Assembly (NCBI GenBank): GCA_964621605.1
Contig: CAZUMJ010000024.1
Coordinates: forward strand, 1-44,807
Source of the DNA: CAZUMJ01 sp964621605
GTDB lineage: Bacteria; Actinomycetota; Acidimicrobiia; Acidimicrobiales; Iamiaceae
Direction of reading: 5' to 3'
Length of the DNA stretch: 44,807 bases
The notes under the pieces are model-generated. The model made no database searches and was not told the origin of the DNA. It worked only from the letters and a program-made list of their open reading frames with translations. Made by a program: the position numbers and the translations under genes. Shown here piece after piece: positions 7,714 through 14,993 of the stretch (position 1 is its first letter; each line of letters begins with the position of its first letter).

Positions 7714-9411
7714 TCAGAGCTGCCACGTCGGTGGACGGTCGGGATCCGGCTCGTACACGCATTGCTGGCCGGTGTGCACGTGGGTGGTCAGATGTCGGGC
7801 GACCACCGGGTCAGCGGCATGGATCGCCTGGATCGCCGAGGCGATCGCCTTACGGACGGCAACCCTGGCACGTTCGGCACTGCTGCCCGACGAGCGTGCG
7901 CGGCCGCCCAAGCCGGTGGCAGCCGCCACCTCGGCCAGCAACGCCTCACGCTCGGCCAGGAACTTCTCGGAAAGACCGACGTCGGCCCATTCGTCTGCCC
8001 GTGCGAGCTCGGCATCGATCTCGGCCAGGCGCTGCCTGTAGGCATTCAAAGCGGCTCGATCCGCGGTAGGGCCGAGACCGGACTCCTCGACCACCGCTCC
8101 GGCGAGTTGCGTCGCGGGCACGGCGTCCCCTGCGTTCGCCAAGAGAGTGTGCAGGTGTGCCAGCCCGCGCCGAGCCGCAACAGGCACCTGGACGCCGTCG
8201 TGCCCGACCATCCAGACACCAGCTGCACCGGGCCGAAGGGTCATGCATGCCCCGCCGGCGGTGACCTTCCAGACTGGCGCTGCCACTGCCGCGAGGCGCT
8301 CTGCCCACCAACTTGCCCCCACTCGGCGATAGGTCTCCAGCGCGTGGGCGCGCAAGGCTGCTGCCCGTTCATGGTCGCCCAGCAGGGCACACGCCCGTGA
8401 AAGCGGATCGTCGCTGACCCCGTGGAACATCACTGCCCCGGCGTTGATCACCGCCCGACCCGCGTAGGGGAGCAGCAGGGGCGTGATCGTCCTCACCAGA
8501 GGGGTAAGCCTCTGCGTCACCGCCACGTCGAGTGCCAGCTGCAGCGTGAGCAAGTAGTTGTAGTCCCGTGGCAGACGGGCGAGGTTGTCGGCGTCGAACG
8601 TCTCGACGAGACGCCGGGCATCCTCGTGCATCCCGATCTCTTGGTAGATCCAGGCGATCTCGGCGTACAGCACACGGATGCCTTCGGACTCGGCCAGGCG
8701 TTCCCCCATCCGTGCCAGCTCCACGATGTCCGGTTGCCGGTTGCCCGACTGGCACGCGCCGTAACCGCGCATGCAGGCGATCACGATGAACCCATCGGGC
8801 AGGTCCAGCTCGGCTAGCGCGTCCTCCGCGATCCGCACCAGGGGCTCGATGGTGTCGGTGCGGCCGTGCATGAGGTCCAGCATCAGGCGCCTCGACGCGG
8901 CGTAGAACCTGGCCTTGGTCGACTCTTCACCCAGGAGCTCCAGCGCCCGCATCTGGCGGTTCATCTCAGCCACGTCGAGTGTCTCGGTGGCGATCGTGAG
9001 CATCCAGATGTGGGCCCGGGTGCGGGCATCTGGTTTCGAGAGACATGCCGCGACGTCAGACAGCTTCGTCGCGAGCTGGCGTCGCACGTCCATCTCGTCG
9101 GGTCCCCAATGGGTGGCCAGCGCAGCGTCGAGCGCGTCCGCGCGCGTGGACGGGTCACCGTCGGCGGCGGCGTGGTCGAGCGCCGCTGAGGCGAACGGTA
9201 CGGCGCGAGCGTGTTCCCCCGCATAGGCCCAACACCGCGCCAGCGCCGCTGCGAGTCGCGCCCTGGTGCCCTCATCGGCCGCACCCTCGTAGGCTTCGTG
9301 CAGCACCGCCGCTGTCCGCCCTGGATCCGCACCGAAGAGGTACGCCCCGGCGAGCGCGAGCGCGGCCGCTGCCGTGGCATCGACCTGGCCGGTCTGCACA
9401 GGGTGCATCAT
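7714..9411 (-). CDS. helical-repeat (TPR-like) protein with C-terminal regulator domain
   Basis: 565 aa from the ATG at 9411; no strong ribosome-binding site is visible. Residues ~1-400 are alanine/leucine-rich helical repeats like the sensor region of LuxR/AAA-type (STAND) regulators. The last ~160 residues contain the motif RRGLAHLHTLLANAG, an acidic helical hairpin and SAERARVAVRKAI, ending with HVHTGQQCVYEPD. This resembles the C-terminal domain that follows the TPR region in large actinobacterial AAA-ATPase/cyclase-type regulators. The N-terminal ATPase and any recognisable HTH are missing, so this is a stand-alone tail. It is third in an operon, 26 nt after the NTF2-like gene. Function unknown; a sensing or scaffold role is inference. 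Confidence 0.72.
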   Translation of the reverse strand: MMHPVQTGQVDATAAAALALAGAYLFGADPGRTAAVLHEAYEGAADEGTRARLAAALARCWAYAGEHARAVPFASAALDHAAADGDPSTRADALDAALATHWGPDEMDVRRQLATKLSDVAACLSKPDARTRAHIWMLTIATETLDVAEMNRQMRALELLGEESTKARFYAASRRLMLDLMHGRTDTIEPLVRIAEDALAELDLPDGFIVIACMRGYGACQSGNRQPDIVELARMGERLAESEGIRVLYAEIAWIYQEIGMHEDARRLVETFDADNLARLPRDYNYLLTLQLALDVAVTQRLTPLVRTITPLLLPYAGRAVINAGAVMFHGVSDDPLSRACALLGDHERAAALRAHALETYRRVGASWWAERLAAVAAPVWKVTAGGACMTLRPGAAGVWMVGHDGVQVPVAARRGLAHLHTLLANAGDAVPATQLAGAVVEESGLGPTADRAALNAYRQRLAEIDAELARADEWADVGLSEKFLAEREALLAEVAAATGLGGRARSSGSSAERARVAVRKAIASAIQAIHAADPVVARHLTTHVHTGQQCVYEPDPDRPPTWQL

Positions 9412-9437
9412 CGCGCGGCGCTTATGACCCGGCCAGC

Positions 9438-9869
9438 CTATGGCCGCAGGAGTGTGACCGCCTGGGCGTGCTCGGACACGCGAGCCTGGTCCCAGTCGCC
9501 GGTGCAGTACAGGGTGAAGTCGGCAATGCTTCCTTGCTCGTCCAGTTCTGCGATGAATCCCTCGCGGCAGTACCACTCCTGGCCGTGGTCTTCCCAACGC
9601 TCCTCGAGCTTGATCGCCCATCCGGTGGCGGTAGCGACGACCTTCTCGATTCGCACCGAGCCCTGCTGAGGGTGTATCCGTCGACGTGCCTCGACGATCG
9701 CCTCGCCGCTGTCGACCTGGACCCGCCAGGTCGGGAAGGTGAGATCCGCGAACGCGTCCGGGGCGAAGAGACCGTCGGGCACCGTCTGGCCGCTGGTCTC
9801 CAAGAACGTCACGAAGTCCGACACGCTGCGCCGCGTGATCGCCGGGAGATGATCGGTCATGGTGCTCAT
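9438..9869 (-). CDS. NTF2/SnoaL-like protein
   Basis: 143 aa. The cone-shaped NTF2-like fold is suggested by an N-terminal helix region (FVTFLETSG), followed by the pattern FADLTFPTWRVQV and C-terminal strands with KLEERWEDHGQEWYCREGF and FTLYCTGDW. These small domains bind hydrophobic ligands or act as isomerases or cyclases; no catalytic pair can be assigned with confidence. The ATG overlaps the stop of the cupin-like gene upstream by 4 nt, so the two are translationally coupled. Confidence 0.7.
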   Translation of the reverse strand: MSTMTDHLPAITRRSVSDFVTFLETSGQTVPDGLFAPDAFADLTFPTWRVQVDSGEAIVEARRRIHPQQGSVRIEKVVATATGWAIKLEERWEDHGQEWYCREGFIAELDEQGSIADFTLYCTGDWDQARVSEHAQAVTLLRP

Positions 9870-10246
9870 CCTTGGTCGCCGGCCATCGCCAGGTTGCGTT
9901 CGACCACCGCCGTGGTCTCGCTGAGCTTGTCGCTAGGACTGAACTCAACCACCGAGGTACCGGCCGCCACCAAGGGCACGTGGCCGGGAGCGGCGTAGTA
10001 GGCATCGCCGGTCATGAAGGTCTCTTCGTGGTCGGCCCACCGGAAGGTGATCTGCCCGGACTGGACGATCCCCCAATGGGGGCACTGGCAACGGTCGTCC
10101 GGCAGCCCCTTGAAGAACGGTGCGGGATCGACGTCCTCGGGGAACACCTCGAAACCGACCGTGTAGCCACCCAGCTCGGCGTACCGTCCCTGGAGCTGCG
10201 GAAGATCCACCCCTACCGAAGTCGTCATCTTGTTGGCACTAGGCAT
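9866..10246 (-). CDS. cupin-like protein, first gene of a three-gene operon
   Basis: 126 aa, started at ATG 10246, which has AAGGAG about 7 nt upstream. A single cupin-like barrel is suggested by the region CPHWGIVQSGQITFRW (first strand block), followed by GDAYYAAPGHVPLVAAGTSVVEFSP (second block). The usual metal-binding histidine set is only partly present (His57 region and His88 in PGHVP). Related small cupins bind a ligand or metal and often accompany regulators. It leads the operon with the NTF2-like and helical-repeat genes. Confidence 0.65.
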   Translation of the reverse strand: MPSANKMTTSVGVDLPQLQGRYAELGGYTVGFEVFPEDVDPAPFFKGLPDDRCQCPHWGIVQSGQITFRWADHEETFMTGDAYYAAPGHVPLVAAGTSVVEFSPSDKLSETTAVVERNLAMAGDQG

Positions 10247-10298
10247 CGTTCGCTCCTTGGGTGCGGCCCGTCAGAATGCGAGCCCTCACCCGAAAGGC

Positions 10299-10323
10299 GT
10301 GACTTCTGGCGTCACATCGTGAC
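10299..10323 (-). promoter_or_regulatory. GTGAC/GTCAC repeat cluster upstream of the cupin operon
   Basis: Three alternating half-sites occur in 25 bp: GTGAC (10299-10303), GTCAC (10311-10315) and GTGAC (10319-10323). They make two overlapping palindromes with 7- and 3-nt spacers, about 53-77 nt upstream of the cupin start. The arrangement looks like an operator for this operon. No promoter hexamers are certain. Confidence 0.45.
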
Positions 10324-10409
10324 TGATGGCGCGACCGACGCAGCGCTGACCGCAGGGAGGTCCCTGAGCCGTAGGGGTTTGACCACGCGGTCGCCGACCT
10401 TGCCCCTGC

Positions 10410-10431
10410 CAGGGCCGCGCGGACGGCCCTG
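10410..10431 (-). terminator. GC-rich hairpin after the alpha/beta hydrolase gene
   Basis: CAGGGCCG (10410-10417) pairs perfectly with CGGCCCTG (10424-10431) around a 6-nt loop, 5 nt past the hydrolase stop on the minus strand. There is no U-tract, which is common for actinobacterial terminator-like hairpins. Confidence 0.5.
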
Positions 10432-10436
10432 TGCGT

Positions 10437-11183
10437 TCACCCAGCGGTGCGGTCGAGCCACCCCAGCAGCACCGCCACCGCCCGCGGGTCGTGACGCAGG
10501 GCGTGGCCCGCGCCAGCGATGATGCGCAGCTCTGCTGCGCCGTGCGCGTCGCACAGCACGCGGGCATCGAACTGCGGCACCACGTCGTCTTCTGAGCCGT
10601 GCACCACGAGCAGGGGGCGCGGCGCGAGCGTCGTCGCGTCGGTCGCCGGGCGGATGCGACGGAACTGGCGTGCCCAGTCGTCGAAGCCGGGAGGGAACGC
10701 ACGATCGGTGATGACCCCGACATCGCGGGAGTGCTGCAGGAGGCGGCGCGGGTGGCCGGCCCAGTCGTCGAAGTCAGCGGGTGCTCCCAGCGACGCGACG
10801 CCCCGCACCTCGGGGAGGCGCGCGCCGGCACAGATGCACAGGCCACCACCGGTGCCGAACCCCGCCAGCCACACGTCGTCGGCGCCGCCTTGCGATCGGA
10901 CCTCGGCAACGGCGGCACCGACATCGTCGAGCCAGCCGAACATCGAGTACTGGCCCTCGGAATCGCCGCAGCCCCGAAAGGTGAACGTGAGCACGGTCCA
11001 ACCCATCGTCGTGGCGATGCGGTCGGCCAACTCGGGAAAGTCGATCGCCGCACCGGCGGCACCCACGGTCGTGGGCGGGTACCCGTGGCACAGCACGAGC
11101 GCATGCCGCGAGAGGCTGCGGTGCGGGGGAGCCGCCAGGTGTGCAGCGAGCGTGTGCTCCCCCGACGTGAACCGGTGCTCCAC
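10437..11183 (-). CDS. alpha/beta hydrolase fold protein, nucleophile serine replaced
   Basis: 248 aa from the GTG at 11183, 14 nt after the upstream small gene. Seen: oxyanion region CHGYPP, the motif RGCGDSEG after strand 4, an acid-loop GSEDDVVP and the catalytic-His motif GAGHAL. The nucleophile elbow reads AGFGTGG, where relatives have GFS.GG, so the serine position is glycine (codon GGC, one base from the serine codon AGC). The other catalytic elements are kept. It may be a non-catalytic or recently inactivated hydrolase. It follows a small hypothetical gene in the same direction, with a hairpin behind it. Confidence 0.78.
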   Translation of the reverse strand: MEHRFTSGEHTLAAHLAAPPHRSLSRHALVLCHGYPPTTVGAAGAAIDFPELADRIATTMGWTVLTFTFRGCGDSEGQYSMFGWLDDVGAAVAEVRSQGGADDVWLAGFGTGGGLCICAGARLPEVRGVASLGAPADFDDWAGHPRRLLQHSRDVGVITDRAFPPGFDDWARQFRRIRPATDATTLAPRPLLVVHGSEDDVVPQFDARVLCDAHGAAELRIIAGAGHALRHDPRAVAVLLGWLDRTAG

Positions 11184-11197
11184 GCGGAGAGGACCGC

Positions 11198-11440
11198 TCA
11201 GGCGTCGAGTTCGGCGAGCGCGGCCTGCTTCGCACCGGCGCAGCGCGTACAGCGCCGGTAGCCGCGGTTGCGTGCCTCCGCGAGCGTGTCCGGCCCGAAG
11301 CTCGCGTACTGGCGCGACGCGATCAGCTCGTCGATGACCGCAGGCGAGTTGCACGAGTCGAGGTCATGGACGATCTGCGTGCGCTTGTCGCCGAGCCAGC
11401 GCGATTCTTCGAACCTGATGGGCCGCTCCATGCGGCTCAC
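11198..11440 (-). CDS. small conserved hypothetical protein with a C-terminal CxxC
   Basis: 80 aa. The N-terminal part is RFEESRWLGDKRTQIVHDLDS. The C-terminal part contains CTRC, one CxxC pair, which alone could only make half of a zinc knuckle (a dimer could complete it), plus Cys30. No domain is recognised. It lies directly upstream of the alpha/beta hydrolase gene, which starts 14 nt after its stop, so the two are probably co-transcribed. Confidence 0.6.
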   Translation of the reverse strand: MSRMERPIRFEESRWLGDKRTQIVHDLDSCNSPAVIDELIASRQYASFGPDTLAEARNRGYRRCTRCAGAKQAALAELDA

Positions 11441-11503
11441 CCTAGGAGACGGCCGACGATGCCCGAAAGCTCACCCACACGTGGCCGTCACCCGGACGCG
11501 CAA

Positions 11504-11527
11504 CGGGGCGGGCCGAAGCCCGCCCCG
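11504..11527 (-). terminator. terminator hairpin of the cold-shock gene
   Basis: A perfect 10-bp GC stem (11504-11513 with 11518-11527) carries a UUCG tetraloop on the minus-strand RNA, 22 nt past the csp stop. It is very stable but lacks a U-tract. Confidence 0.7.
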
Positions 11528-11549
11528 CAGACGAGAGTGTTGGTGCGTC

Positions 11550-11753
11550 TCAGAGAGGCTTGACCGCGGAGGCCTGCAGCCCCTTGCGGCCCTGCGTGAC
11601 CTCGAACTCGACGCGCTGACCTTCGGCCAGCTCGCGGTAGCCCGAGACCTGGATCTCGCTGTGGTGCACGAACAGGTCGTCGCCACCGTCCTCAGGGGCG
11701 ATGAATCCGAAACCCTTGGTGGCGTTGAACCACTTCACGGTGCCAGTTGCCAT
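11550..11753 (-). CDS. cold-shock domain protein (CspA family)
   Basis: 67 aa, the usual CspA length. It has a single OB-fold cold-shock domain with RNP1-type KGFGFI and RNP2-type LFVHHS, which bind single-stranded RNA and DNA. It probably acts as an RNA chaperone in the cytoplasm. AAGGACA lies upstream of the ATG at 11753. The upstream ~170 bp to the next gene could hold a structured 5' leader, as in other csp genes, but I cannot place a promoter. Confidence 0.96.
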   Translation of the reverse strand: MATGTVKWFNATKGFGFIAPEDGGDDLFVHHSEIQVSGYRELAEGQRVEFEVTQGRKGLQASAVKPL

Positions 11754-11926
11754 GGTTGTCCTTCGACTTTCTGTCTCCACGCACGACCCTTGCGGAGAAC
11801 CAGGACAGACCAAGCCGACCACGGGAACCACAAACGGCGTTCATCCTGCGTGTCCGATACTGAACGCTTCCAACATGGTAGCGCCTGGGCTCTGACGGCT
11901 ACCTACCGTCGCAAGGTCGGGGCCGG

Positions 11927-12352
11927 TCAGACCTCGCCGGCGGCGGCGGGACCGATCGCGCCGATCGCTTCGAGGTACTGCGTGCGGCCCGAGAGCACCG
12001 CGGCGACATCCGCATCGGACACGTCGCGTTCGGCACGGTCAGCGGCACCGAGCACCCGGGCGAGCGCCGCGTACTCGTCGAGGATCTCAGAGCCGAGTTC
12101 GAGGTGCTCCGCGTCCGCGGTGGCCTCCTCGATGCGGTCGGCGTCGGTACGCAATACCCATCGCACGTCGTCAGGGGTGAGGCGCCCTGCCGGACCGGCC
12201 GGCAAGCCGTCGGAGATGAAGGCGACGGCCTCCTCCAGATCGAAGACCGCGGGTCGCGCCCGGGACGCCCCGAGCGCGACCTCACGGCCCACCACCACCA
12301 ACGCCAGCACGACGGTGCCGACCGCAGCCAGCGCGACGAAGACGAACAGCAT
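11927..12352 (-). CDS. membrane-anchored hypothetical protein
   Basis: 141 aa. A strong N-terminal membrane helix (residues ~2-22) is followed by a soluble, acidic, mostly helical domain with VFDLEEAVAFISDGLP, LTPDDVRWVLRTDAD and VSDADVAAVLSGRT. The RWVLR context recalls conserved small actinobacterial membrane proteins of unknown function. It lies 22 nt downstream of the acyl-CoA dehydrogenase start side on the same strand and could be co-transcribed with it. No function is proposed. Confidence 0.7.
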   Translation of the reverse strand: MLFVFVALAAVGTVVLALVVVGREVALGASRARPAVFDLEEAVAFISDGLPAGPAGRLTPDDVRWVLRTDADRIEEATADAEHLELGSEILDEYAALARVLGAADRAERDVSDADVAAVLSGRTQYLEAIGAIGPAAAGEV

Positions 12353-12374
12353 CGGCGGTGCTCAGCGCGCGGGG

Positions 12375-13490
12375 TCAGAGACCGATGCGCTGGGCGAGCA
12401 ACTCGCGGTGGTAGGTCGGGTCGCCGAAAAGCAACTCCGACGACTTCGCCCGCTTGAAGTACAGGTGCGCCGGGTGCTCCCACGTGAAGCCGATGCCGCC
12501 GTGGATCTGGATGTTCTCGGCAGCGCAGTGGAAGTACGCCTCGGAGCAGTACGCCTTGGCGAGGCTTGCGACCGACGGCAATTCGTCGTTCAGCTCGCTG
12601 GCACACCAGCCGGCGTAGTACGCCGCGGACTTGGCCGACTCGACCTCGAGGAGCATGTCGGCGCACTTGTGCTTGATGGCCTGGAAGGAGCCGATCGGGC
12701 GGCCGAACTGCACCCGCACCTTGGCGTACTCGACAGACATGTCGAGGCAGCGCTGGGCGCCGCCGACCTGCTCCGCGGCGAGTGCGACGGCCGCGAGGTC
12801 GAGCACCCGCTCGAGCACCGACCAGCCTTCGCCTTCGGTGCCGAGCAGCGTGGCGGGGGTGCCGGCGAAGTCGAGCTTGGCCTGCTTGCGGGTCTGGTCC
12901 ATGGTCGACAGCGGCGTGCGGGTGAGCCCAGCCGCGTCGCCCGCCACGGTGAAGAGGCTGATGCCCTTCGGCGTACGAGCGGCAACCACGAGCAGGCCGG
13001 CGGTGTGTCCGTCGAGCACGAACGACTTGGTGCCGTCGATGGTCCAGCCGTCACCTGCGGCGGTCGCGGTTGCGGTGACGCCGTCGGCGTCCCAACGCCC
13101 GTTCGGCTCGGTCAGCGCCAGCGCCGCGATCGTCTCGCCGGACGCGATGCCCGGGAGGTGCGCCTGCATCGCGGCCTCGTCGCCACTGTGCAGCAGGGCC
13201 TGGGCGGCGAGCACCACCGACGAGAAGTACGGGGCGCACAACAGGGCACGGCCCATCTCTTCGAGGACGACGACGAGCTCGATGAACGAGAAGCCCGAGC
13301 CGCCGTAGGCCTCGGGGATCACGAGCCCCTGCAGGCCGAGCTGCTCGGCCATCTGCGACCAGACGGCGGCGTCGTAGCCGGCCTCGGTCTCCATCTGCTC
13401 CCGCACCGCTGCCTCGGACGACTTGTCGTCGAGGAACTGACGGACGATACGGCGAAGCTCTTCCTGCTCGTCGCTGAAAGCGAAGTTCAT
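12375..13490 (-). CDS. acyl-CoA dehydrogenase (short FadE28-like type)
   Basis: 371 aa, FAD-dependent acyl-CoA dehydrogenase introducing a 2,3-double bond into an acyl-CoA. Domain order: N-terminal helices (1-115), central beta domain with LTEPNG and DGWTIDGTKSFV, then the C-terminal helical domain with RVQFGRPIGSFQAIKHK and the FAD-contact motif QIHGGIGFTWEHPAHLYFKRAK. The C-terminus is of the type that often pairs with a second, longer acyl-CoA dehydrogenase as an alpha2beta2 enzyme; no partner lies next to this gene. AGGGGG sits upstream of the ATG at 13490. An imperfect palindrome TAGACCGTCCAGGTCGA (minus strand, 13518-13534) lies at the promoter. Confidence 0.92.
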   Translation of the reverse strand: MNFAFSDEQEELRRIVRQFLDDKSSEAAVREQMETEAGYDAAVWSQMAEQLGLQGLVIPEAYGGSGFSFIELVVVLEEMGRALLCAPYFSSVVLAAQALLHSGDEAAMQAHLPGIASGETIAALALTEPNGRWDADGVTATATAAGDGWTIDGTKSFVLDGHTAGLLVVAARTPKGISLFTVAGDAAGLTRTPLSTMDQTRKQAKLDFAGTPATLLGTEGEGWSVLERVLDLAAVALAAEQVGGAQRCLDMSVEYAKVRVQFGRPIGSFQAIKHKCADMLLEVESAKSAAYYAGWCASELNDELPSVASLAKAYCSEAYFHCAAENIQIHGGIGFTWEHPAHLYFKRAKSSELLFGDPTYHRELLAQRIGL

Positions 13491-13566
13491 GCGGGTCCCC
13501 CTGGGGCTCGTCACGGATCGACCTGGACGGTCTAGCGCACCGGCCCGCACGCTTCTCGCTCGACAT

Positions 13567-13607
13567 GTGTACACCGGTGCGACAGCACTGCGGGGGGGCA
13601 GTAGGCT
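13567..13607 (+). promoter_or_regulatory. promoter and palindromes of the toxin-antitoxin pair
   Basis: GTGTACAC (13567-13574) and CACCGGTG (13573-13580) are overlapping palindromes. TAGGCT (13602-13607), a good -10 box, ends 6 nt before the antitoxin ATG, implying a leaderless message. Autorepression by the antitoxin/toxin complex at the palindromes would be typical for this class. Confidence 0.5.
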
Positions 13608-13613
13608 GGCCCG

Positions 13614-13913
13614 ATGGAACGACTCGGCATCCGCCGGCTGCGCAACGAGACCGCCGCGGCGGTGCGACGCGCCGGGGCAGGCGAACGCCTCGTCATCACG
13701 GTCGATGGCAAACCGATGGCGCAGCTCGGCCCGCTCGATCCCCTCGACGGCCACTCCTCGCTCGACGATCTGATCGCCCGCGGCCTCCTCCTCCCCCCAC
13801 ACCGCGCCGACCGACCCGACCCCGCGCTCCAGGTCGACCTCTGGGCCGGCGCCCGCATCGACCGCGCCGCCGCAGAGCTGCGCGGCGACCCCGGGCGACG
13901 CGGCCCCCGATGA
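13614..13913 (+). CDS. Phd/YefM-type antitoxin
   Basis: 99 aa. The first ~50 residues fit the Phd/YefM antitoxin fold: IRRLRNETAAAVRRAGAGERLVITVDGKPMAQLGPL, a short DNA-binding domain. The rest is arginine- and proline-rich and disordered, as expected for a toxin-neutralising tail. Its stop overlaps the PIN toxin ATG by 3 nt (ATGA). It should bind and inhibit the toxin and repress its own promoter. Confidence 0.87.
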   Translation: MERLGIRRLRNETAAAVRRAGAGERLVITVDGKPMAQLGPLDPLDGHSSLDDLIARGLLLPPHRADRPDPALQVDLWAGARIDRAAAELRGDPGRRGPR

Positions 13914-14326
13914 CCCTCGCGCTCGACAGCACCGCGCTCGTCGCCCGCTACGTGGCCGGACCGGACCGCGCCACCGTCGTCGACGCGATGGCCGACGATC
14001 ACGACTGGTGCGCCAGCGCCCTGGCACTCACCGAGGCAACCGTGCTCGTCGAGCGCCTCGCCGAGCCCATCCAGGCCGCTGCGCTGCGTCAGGCGCTGCT
14101 CGACGACTGGTCGCGCATCGCGGTCGTCCCGGTCGACCAGGCGTGCCTCGATCGCGCCGCGGAGCTCGCACGGGCCCATCCCCTGCGTACGGTCGACGCC
14201 ATCCACCTCGCCGCGGCTGACCGCCTCCCCCGTCCGGTGCGCTACGCCACGTTGGACGTGCACCAGCTGGCGGTCGCGGAGGCGCTCGGCTTCGAGGTCG
14301 TCGCCACCCGTGCCGGAGGTCGCTGA
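13910..14326 (+). CDS. vapC: PIN-domain toxin (VapC family ribonuclease)
   Basis: 138 aa PIN-domain protein. The acidic active-site residues are visible: Asp6 in LALDSTALV, Glu42 in LTEATVLVE, Asp96 in TVDAIHLAAA and Asp116 in TLDVHQLAVAEALG. VapC toxins are Mg-dependent endoribonucleases that cut tRNA or rRNA when freed from the antitoxin. The start overlaps the antitoxin stop, so synthesis is coupled. The active site is intact, so I see no sign of decay. Confidence 0.9.
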   Translation: MTLALDSTALVARYVAGPDRATVVDAMADDHDWCASALALTEATVLVERLAEPIQAAALRQALLDDWSRIAVVPVDQACLDRAAELARAHPLRTVDAIHLAAADRLPRPVRYATLDVHQLAVAEALGFEVVATRAGGR

Positions 14327-14344
14327 GCGCGCCAAACTGCACGC

Positions 14345-14962
14345 ATGGCCGCTGAGACGTTGCACTGGTCCGATGCCCGCGCCGAGATCCACAAGGTGGT
14401 GGTGGGCCCGTTCGACAACAACGTGTTCGTGCTGCGGTGTCGCGAGACGGGCGACGGTCTGCTCATCGACGCCGCCAACGAGCACGAACTGCTCCTCGAG
14501 CTGTGCCGTGGCCTCGGCGTGCGTCGCGTGCTCGAAACCCACGGCCACTGGGACCACATCCAGGCCATCCCCGCGATCCGCGACGCCGGCTACGAGGTCG
14601 GCGTCACCGCAAGCGATGCAGCGATGCTGCCCTCGTACGACTTCACGCTCGACGACGACACGATGATCGAGGTCGGGCACCTGCGCGTGCAGACCATCCA
14701 CACACCCGGACACACGCCGGGTTCGATCTGCTTCCGCCTCGACCACGCGCCCGTGCTGTTCAGCGGCGACACCCTCTTCCCCGGCGGCCCCGGGAACACC
14801 TCATTGGAGGGCGGCGACTTCGACACGATCATCCGCTCTGTCGACGAGCGGCTCTTCCGCGTGCTCGACCCCGAGACGCTGGTCCTCCCCGGCCACGGCG
14901 ACGACACCACCGTCGGCGCCGAACGCCCGCATCTGCAGGAGTGGGTCGACCGCGGCTGGTGA
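14345..14962 (+). CDS. metallo-beta-lactamase-fold hydrolase (glyoxalase II-like)
   Basis: 205 aa. Metal ligands are complete: THGHWDH (His66, His68, Asp70, His71), His123 in HTPGHTPGS, Asp142 in SGDTLFPGG and His184 in LPGHGDDT. This fits the glyoxalase II/persulfide dioxygenase-like branch, which hydrolyses thioesters or related bonds. There is no C-terminal glyoxalase II substrate domain, so the substrate is unknown. It sits 18 nt after the toxin gene but probably has its own promoter. Confidence 0.9.
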   Translation: MAAETLHWSDARAEIHKVVVGPFDNNVFVLRCRETGDGLLIDAANEHELLLELCRGLGVRRVLETHGHWDHIQAIPAIRDAGYEVGVTASDAAMLPSYDFTLDDDTMIEVGHLRVQTIHTPGHTPGSICFRLDHAPVLFSGDTLFPGGPGNTSLEGGDFDTIIRSVDERLFRVLDPETLVLPGHGDDTTVGAERPHLQEWVDRGW

Positions 14963-14993
14963 CCGACCCGCGGCGACCGACGGCCACGGCCGA

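Noticed and set aside
9412..10005. N-terminal extension of the 7714-9411 gene
   Set aside because: It would overlap the NTF2-like and cupin-like genes in another frame, and the sequence has no match to a regulator domain.
13532..14746. 404-aa minus-strand frame across the toxin-antitoxin and MBL genes
   Set aside because: Shadow; the plus-strand genes have complete active sites.
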